From contig NZ_JASXSX010000001.1 in the NCBI RefSeq assembly GCF_032085515.1, forward strand, positions 930,001 through 994,000: a stretch of DNA of 64,000 bases, given 5' to 3'. Below are positions 59,417 through 64,000 of the stretch, piece by piece. A model generated the notes under the pieces. That model ran no database searches. It saw only the letters and a list, made by a program, of their open reading frames with translations, and had not been told where the DNA came from. Both the position numbers and the translations under genes were made by a program. The stretch comes from Gleimia hominis (GTDB lineage Bacteria; Actinomycetota; Actinomycetes; Actinomycetales; Actinomycetaceae). Position 1 is the stretch's first letter. The number at the start of each line of letters is the position of its first letter.

Positions 59417-61117
59417 GTGAAGCTCGAACTACGAGGAATCACCAAAGTGTTCGGCCCACTCGTGGCCAATGACCACATCGACCTCACAATTGAACCCGGG
59501 CAAATCCACGCGTTACTGGGGGAAAACGGTGCGGGAAAATCCACTTTGATGAACGTACTGTACGGTCTGTACCAGCCAAACGATGGGCAGATCCTCATTG
59601 ACGACAAACCCGTGTCATTCTCCGGGCCCGGCGATGCGGTCGCCGCCGGTATTGGCATGGTCCACCAACACTTCATGCTCGTACCCGTGTTCACCGTCGC
59701 GGAATCCGTAGCACTCGGCTACGAACCCACGAAGGTCGCGGGCATTATTGAAACCAAAAAAGCGCGCGACCAAGTTCGCGAACTATCCGCCCGCTTCGGA
59801 TTCGACATCGACCCCGACGCCCCCATCGAATCCCTATCAGTCGGAGCTCAACAACGCGTTGAAATCATCAAGGCCCTCTCGCGCGACGCCCGCGTACTGA
59901 TCCTCGACGAGCCCACCGCCGTGCTCACCCCTCAGGAAACAGACGAACTAATGGATATCATGCTGCAGCTAAAAGCGGCAGGAACGTCAATCGTGTTCAT
60001 CACCCACAAACTCCGGGAAGTACGCGCAGTTGCAGACCACATAACCGTGATTCGACGTGGAAAAGTAGTGGGTGAAGCGAGCGCGGAATCAACCGAAGAA
60101 GAACTCGCGTCCATGATGGTGGGCCGGCCCGTGATGCTCAACGTCGAAAAAGACGAACCGAACACCAGCGACGTCGGCCTGTCCCTACAAAACGTTTCGC
60201 TCGTGAGCAAAAAAGGGAACCTGCTGCTCGACGACGTGAACTTGGACGTGCGCCGCGGCGAAGTGGTATGCATTGCGGGGGTGCAAGGGAATGGGCAAAC
60301 AGAACTGTCCGAATGCCTCCTCGGCGCAACTGCTCCAAGTGCAGGCACCATTGAAATCGGGGGCCAAGATGCCTCAGGCCAGACCATTAAAAACCGGCTG
60401 CAAGGCGGCCTCGGGTTCGTGCCTGAAGACCGCTCCAAAGACGGCATGATCGCCTCGTTCTCAATCGCAGAAAACATGATTCTCGACCAGTACGACAGGC
60501 CCCCGTTTGCAAAAGGCATCAACATGCGCCCCCAGGTGGTCCTGGACAACGCGCAGAAACTGCGCGAAGAATACGACGTGCGCGTCACCTCCGTAACCGA
60601 CCCAATCGCAACCCTATCCGGTGGGAACGCGCAAAAAGCGATTCTGGCACGCGAACTGTCACGTAAACTTGTGGCGCTCGTGGCCTCCCAACCCACCCGT
60701 GGCCTCGACGTCGGGTCAATCGAATTCGTGTACAAACGCATCATTGAAGAACGCGACGCGAACACCGCCGTACTCGTAATCTCCACAGAACTCGACGAAG
60801 TGGATGCGCTCGCGGACCGGATCGCTGTCATGTACCGCGGCAAGATCGTTGGGATTGTCCCCGCCGGCACTCCCCGGTCCGTGCTGGGCCTAATGATGGC
60901 TGGGGTGCCGCTAGAAGAAGCCCAGCGAGCCGCTGAATCTGGCCACGAAGCCAGATTAGTCGCTGATGCCAGCCAGGCAACTGCGCAAGCCGCGGGCTCT
61001 GGTCGGGCAGATGGTCAGACCGTTGGTTCGAGCCGCGCAGGCGGACAGACGCCCCGGCCATCAGATGACGCAAAGCCCGAAACTGGGAGCGAAGTTAAGG
61101 AAGGTAGTGATGAGTGA
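59417..61117 (+). CDS. nucleoside ABC transporter ATPase (two fused domains)
   Basis: 566 residues. First ATPase domain: ENGAGKSTLMNVLYG, LSVGAQQRVEIIKAL, VLILDEPTAVLTP. Second: VQGNGQTELSECLLG (Walker A degenerate, N in place of K), LSGGNAQKAILAREL and LVASQPTRGLDVGSIE. This is the RbsA/NupA-like duplicated ATPase, in which only the first domain hydrolyses ATP. The last 60 residues are a low-complexity tail with two GS(G/S)RA(D/G)GQT repeats. GTG start 59417. The stop overlaps the first permease gene by 8 bases. Confidence 0.93.
   Translation: MKLELRGITKVFGPLVANDHIDLTIEPGQIHALLGENGAGKSTLMNVLYGLYQPNDGQILIDDKPVSFSGPGDAVAAGIGMVHQHFMLVPVFTVAESVALGYEPTKVAGIIETKKARDQVRELSARFGFDIDPDAPIESLSVGAQQRVEIIKALSRDARVLILDEPTAVLTPQETDELMDIMLQLKAAGTSIVFITHKLREVRAVADHITVIRRGKVVGEASAESTEEELASMMVGRPVMLNVEKDEPNTSDVGLSLQNVSLVSKKGNLLLDDVNLDVRRGEVVCIAGVQGNGQTELSECLLGATAPSAGTIEIGGQDASGQTIKNRLQGGLGFVPEDRSKDGMIASFSIAENMILDQYDRPPFAKGINMRPQVVLDNAQKLREEYDVRVTSVTDPIATLSGGNAQKAILARELSRKLVALVASQPTRGLDVGSIEFVYKRIIEERDANTAVLVISTELDEVDALADRIAVMYRGKIVGIVPAGTPRSVLGLMMAGVPLEEAQRAAESGHEARLVADASQATAQAAGSGRADGQTVGSSRAGGQTPRPSDDAKPETGSEVKEGSDE
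60995..61054 (+). repeat. two imperfect 30-bp in-frame units, ATPase tail
   Basis: Units at 60995-61024 and 61025-61054 encode GSGRADGQTV and GSSRAGGQTP. About three quarters of bases agree. Lies in the final part of the nucleoside ATPase gene. Confidence 0.7.
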
Positions 61118-62381
61118 AGCACAACCGGGTTCCCTAGCCCCCACGGGCGTTAAACCACCTCAGGAACCAAAACAAAACCAAGATCAACACGTGCCGATGG
61201 CGAATCGCATACTGAAGCGGATTTTCTCCATTTCCACGGCCACGATCTTGGCGGCAATCGCCCTGTCACTCGTAATCGGCGCGGTGATCGTCGTGATCTT
61301 CAACGAAGACGTACAAACCACCGCCGGGTACCTACTGGCCCGCCCGTCGGACTTCTTGAGTGCATCCTGGAACGCGTTCAGCGGATTTTTCTCCTCCCTA
61401 TTCCGCGGTGCCGTGGTGAATTACCAGGCGGACAGTTTCGCGGCGGCAATCAAACCGTTCGTAGAAACACTCACGCGGTCCGTGCCCCTGATTCTCGCGG
61501 GGCTAGCGGTCGCGGTATCGTTCCGCGCCGGCCTGTTCAACATCGGTGTGCAAGGCCAACTCGCAGTCGGAGCCCTGTGCGGCACAATCGCTGGTATTCA
61601 CCTGCACCTCCCCATCGGCCTGCACCTGCTGGTCGCCATCATTTGCGCCATTCTTGGTGGTGCGATCTGGGGTGGGATTCCCGGTGCCCTCAAATCCTGG
61701 GTGGGAGCCAACGAAGTGATCGTCACGATCATGCTCAACTCCATCGCCGCATACCTAGTGGCCTACATGCTGAAGCAGAAGTTCCTGGTGGGCGAAGGGG
61801 TGAGTGGTAAATCCCAGTACGTGGCCGACGCCGCCATGTACCCGCGGCTGCTTGGCTCCACGATGCGGCTCGACCTGTCATTCCTACTGGCACTCGGTGC
61901 CGCCGTGTTCGTCTGGTGGCTCCTAGAGCGATCCACCTTCGGATTCGAACTGCGGGCAGCGGGCGCAAACCCAGCTGCCGCGCGGACCGCCGGCATTTCC
62001 GTGCGCAACGTAATCTTCTTAACCCTCGTGATCTCCGGGGCTCTAGCCGGTTTGGCGGGCACCGCACCCGTGCTCGGGACGGAGCGGTTCCTCACTAACG
62101 GCACCGCCGGTTCATACGGTTTCGACGCGATCACCGTGGCACTGCTCGGCAAATCCACCCCGCTGGGCACGGTGCTGGCCGGCATCCTCTTTGGTGGCCT
62201 GGCTGCGGGCGCATCCACAATGCAATCCTCCGCGGGCATCCCCGTGGATATTGTGCAGATCACCCAGGCGGTTATCGTTTTGCTGATCGCTGCTTCTGAA
62301 GCCGTTCGTTACTTTAGAGAAAAACGCTCCGTACAACGCCGAACATCTGCCGCCGCCACGGAGAAAGGAGAAACGAAATGA
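61110..62381 (+). CDS. nucleoside ABC transporter permease 1
   Basis: 423 residues, about 8-10 helices. VSFRAGLFNIGVQGQLAVGAL, a G-Q-L-A pattern of BPD_transp_2 permeases, then GALKSWVGANEVIVTIMLNSIA and FELRAAGANPAAARTAGISV with the E-x-R-A-x-G-x-N-P coupling loop. Start at ATG 61110, overlapping the ATPase gene and with AAGGAAGG upstream; longer frames upstream run inside the ATPase gene. Works with the permease encoded next. Confidence 0.92.
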   Translation: MSEAQPGSLAPTGVKPPQEPKQNQDQHVPMANRILKRIFSISTATILAAIALSLVIGAVIVVIFNEDVQTTAGYLLARPSDFLSASWNAFSGFFSSLFRGAVVNYQADSFAAAIKPFVETLTRSVPLILAGLAVAVSFRAGLFNIGVQGQLAVGALCGTIAGIHLHLPIGLHLLVAIICAILGGAIWGGIPGALKSWVGANEVIVTIMLNSIAAYLVAYMLKQKFLVGEGVSGKSQYVADAAMYPRLLGSTMRLDLSFLLALGAAVFVWWLLERSTFGFELRAAGANPAAARTAGISVRNVIFLTLVISGALAGLAGTAPVLGTERFLTNGTAGSYGFDAITVALLGKSTPLGTVLAGILFGGLAAGASTMQSSAGIPVDIVQITQAVIVLLIAASEAVRYFREKRSVQRRTSAAATEKGETK

Positions 62382-63655
62382 GCACGCAGATCCTCAAGAA
62401 AACTCCTGAAAATACCCCAGCGGTGCAGCGGAAAATGACGTTGCGCGACCCGATTGCCGCAACCGTGATGGCTGCGCTGACAGTTATCTTGGCGCTGCTT
62501 TCGAAAGGTAAGTCCGTGTTCTCATGGTCGGGGGCCACGAGTTGGTTCACGATTCCAAACACGCACATTCCCTCGAAGCCAACGATTGCTATTTTGGCGG
62601 TCATCGCGATTGCCCTCACCGTGTATATTTGGCGCGTTGCCCAGCAGCGGCGGGAAGCTTCCGGCTGGTTCCTGGTGGGGGTCGCCACGTGTTTCGTAAT
62701 CGCGTTTTTGATCTACACGGTAGCGGGCCGAGAAAGCGCCCACCTACCCGTGATTTCCCTGTTGATTGGCGGTATCGCCTTCGCAACCCCCCTCGTGTTC
62801 GGCGCCCTGTCGGGCGTGGTGTGCGAACGTTCTGGGGTTATCAATATTGCCATTGAGGGACAACTGCTGCTCGGCGCGTTCATGGGGGCCGTGGTGGCGT
62901 CCCTGTTCAAGAACCCGTACCTGGGGCTGATCGGAGCGCCCCTGGGAGGCATGGCGCTAGCTGTCCTGCTGGCATTGTTTACCGTGAACTTGCGTACCGA
63001 CCACATCATCGTCGGGGTGGTGCTGAACATGCTGGCCGTGGGCATTACCTCGTTCATGTACTCCACGGTTTTGAAGCAGAACGCGGAATCGTTGAACGCG
63101 AACTACTCGCTGGGTGCCATCCGCATCCCTGTGCTCGCAGACATTCCCGTGATCGGCCCGGTGCTGTTCAACCAGTCAATCCTCGTGTACCTGATGTACT
63201 TCGCGGTACTGTTCTTGCAGTTCATGGTGTTCAACTCCCGCTGGGGCCTGCGCATGCGCGCGTGCGGTGAGCACCCCCGGGCCGCAGACACGGTTGGGAT
63301 TAAAGTGAATGCGACCCGGTGGCGCAACGTACTCCTTGGTGGTGCGCTCGCTGGACTAGGCGGCGCATTCTTCACCGTCGGGCAAGGCCTGGCGTTCAGT
63401 AAAGATATGGCGGCGGGCAACGGGTTCATCGCTCTAGCAGCAATGATCCTCGGCCGGTGGAACCCCAAGGGCGCGGCAGCAGCTGCACTACTGTTCGGAT
63501 TCGCCACCAACCTGGGGGCGATCATGCAGGCGGTGGGTTCGCCGATTCCATCAGAATTCTTGCTGATGATCCCGTACATCATCACGATCCTCGCAGTCGC
63601 CGGCTTTGTGGGTGCGGTGCGCGCACCCGCAGCGGAAGGGAAACCGTATCCGTGA
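62378..63655 (+). CDS. nucleoside ABC transporter permease 2
   Basis: 425 residues; about ten helices. GVVCERSGVINIAIEGQLLLGAFMGA and WGLRMRACGEHPRAADTVGIKV are the two landmark segments of this family, homologous to those in permease 1. ATGA overlap with permease 1, and its stop overlaps the start of cdd (TGATG). Forms a heterodimeric channel for nucleosides with permease 1. Confidence 0.92.
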   Translation: MSTQILKKTPENTPAVQRKMTLRDPIAATVMAALTVILALLSKGKSVFSWSGATSWFTIPNTHIPSKPTIAILAVIAIALTVYIWRVAQQRREASGWFLVGVATCFVIAFLIYTVAGRESAHLPVISLLIGGIAFATPLVFGALSGVVCERSGVINIAIEGQLLLGAFMGAVVASLFKNPYLGLIGAPLGGMALAVLLALFTVNLRTDHIIVGVVLNMLAVGITSFMYSTVLKQNAESLNANYSLGAIRIPVLADIPVIGPVLFNQSILVYLMYFAVLFLQFMVFNSRWGLRMRACGEHPRAADTVGIKVNATRWRNVLLGGALAGLGGAFFTVGQGLAFSKDMAAGNGFIALAAMILGRWNPKGAAAAALLFGFATNLGAIMQAVGSPIPSEFLLMIPYIITILAVAGFVGAVRAPAAEGKPYP

Positions 63656-64000
63656 TGAACCCGCAGCAGAATAAGAAGGTAGTGGACGAGAAGGTGTGGG
63701 CGCAGCTGTTAAAGCAAGCGCAGGCAGCCCGCACCCGCGCGTACTGCCCGTACTCGCACTACCCGGTTGGAGCAGCAGCCCTCGTTGACGACGGCCGCGT
63801 AGTGACGGGCTGCAACGTTGAAAACGCTGGCTACGGAGTGACCCTGTGTGCCGAATGCGGACTCGTGTCGAACCTCGTGAACACCGGTGGGGGCCGCCTA
63901 GTTGCATTCGTGTGCGTAGGCGGAGAAGCCGGGGCAGTGTGCGCCCCGTGTGGCCGCTGCCGGCAACTACTGTTCGAACACGGCGGACCTAAACTTGCGA
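63655..64000 (+). CDS. cdd: cytidine deaminase (3' end outside window)
   Basis: First 115 residues seen. SHYPVGAAALVDDG, GCNVENAGYGVTLCAECG (Zn Cys and catalytic Glu in C-A-E) and CAPCGRCRQLL (the second Zn cysteine pair) identify a homotetrameric-type cytidine deaminase, which turns cytidine or deoxycytidine into uridine forms. Being the fifth gene of the uptake operon, it processes imported pyrimidine nucleosides. More salvage genes probably follow outside the window. Confidence 0.95.
   Translation, partial: MNPQQNKKVVDEKVWAQLLKQAQAARTRAYCPYSHYPVGAAALVDDGRVVTGCNVENAGYGVTLCAECGLVSNLVNTGGGRLVAFVCVGGEAGAVCAPCGRCRQLLFEHGGPKLA

Overview
The window reads as a chromosomal segment of a moderately GC-rich actinobacterium, most likely Actinomycetaceae-like. 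That assignment is an inference. It rests on the tatD-rpf-rsmA-ispE order, the tRNA-Gln/glmU/prs/rplY block, an acidic-tailed L25, many GTG and TTG starts, and a DtxR/IdeR-type iron box. No 16S gene is present to settle the genus.

Layout. (1) 1-13,019: surface-polysaccharide locus with a partial GT4 glycosyltransferase, two paralogous DUF6541 membrane proteins flanking wecB/wecC (UDP-ManNAcA synthesis), two GT2 glycosyltransferases, a flippase and an O-antigen-polymerase-like protein. (2) 13,095-21,777 (minus): eight-gene iron operon behind an IdeR-like box: FTR1 permease, P19/Tp34 lipoprotein, DUF2318 membrane protein, two FtsX/MacB-type permeases, an ATPase, an FMN-binding lipoprotein and ApbE. 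It resembles the Campylobacter p19 iron system, with a flavin-carrier branch at the end. (3) 21,975-27,576: small membrane protein, NAD synthetase whose glutaminase triad is substituted, ackA and pta. (4) 27,813-33,173: asymmetric heterodimeric ABC exporter and guaA. (5) 33,368-40,452: L-arabinose araBDA, a LacI-type regulator and a sugar porter, with the same palindrome in front of araB and the porter. (6) 40,476-46,782: tatD, rpf, rsmA, ispE, ABC-F ATPase. (7) 46,865-50,717 (minus): ABC exporter with MarR and TetR regulators. (8) 50,908-52,647: tRNA-Gln followed by an accessory pocket with a RelBE-type module, a broken antitoxin gene and a possible transposase remnant. (9) 52,648-58,084: a GlmU lacking its acetyltransferase half, prs, rplY, GT87 and a mannose-1-phosphate guanylyltransferase. 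(10) 58,243-64,000: BMP lipoprotein, nucleoside ABC transporter and cytidine deaminase (cut by the window end).

A theme across the window is short tandem duplication. Units of 18-30 bp (several exactly 30 bp, i.e. 10 codons) occur between genes and also as in-frame inserts or tails of housekeeping enzymes (IspE, ManC, nucleoside ATPase, a GT2 enzyme). The most notable single observations are the NAD synthetase with E->Q, K->Q and C->G at the glutaminase catalytic positions, the truncated GlmU, and the flavin-linked iron operon with its iron box.
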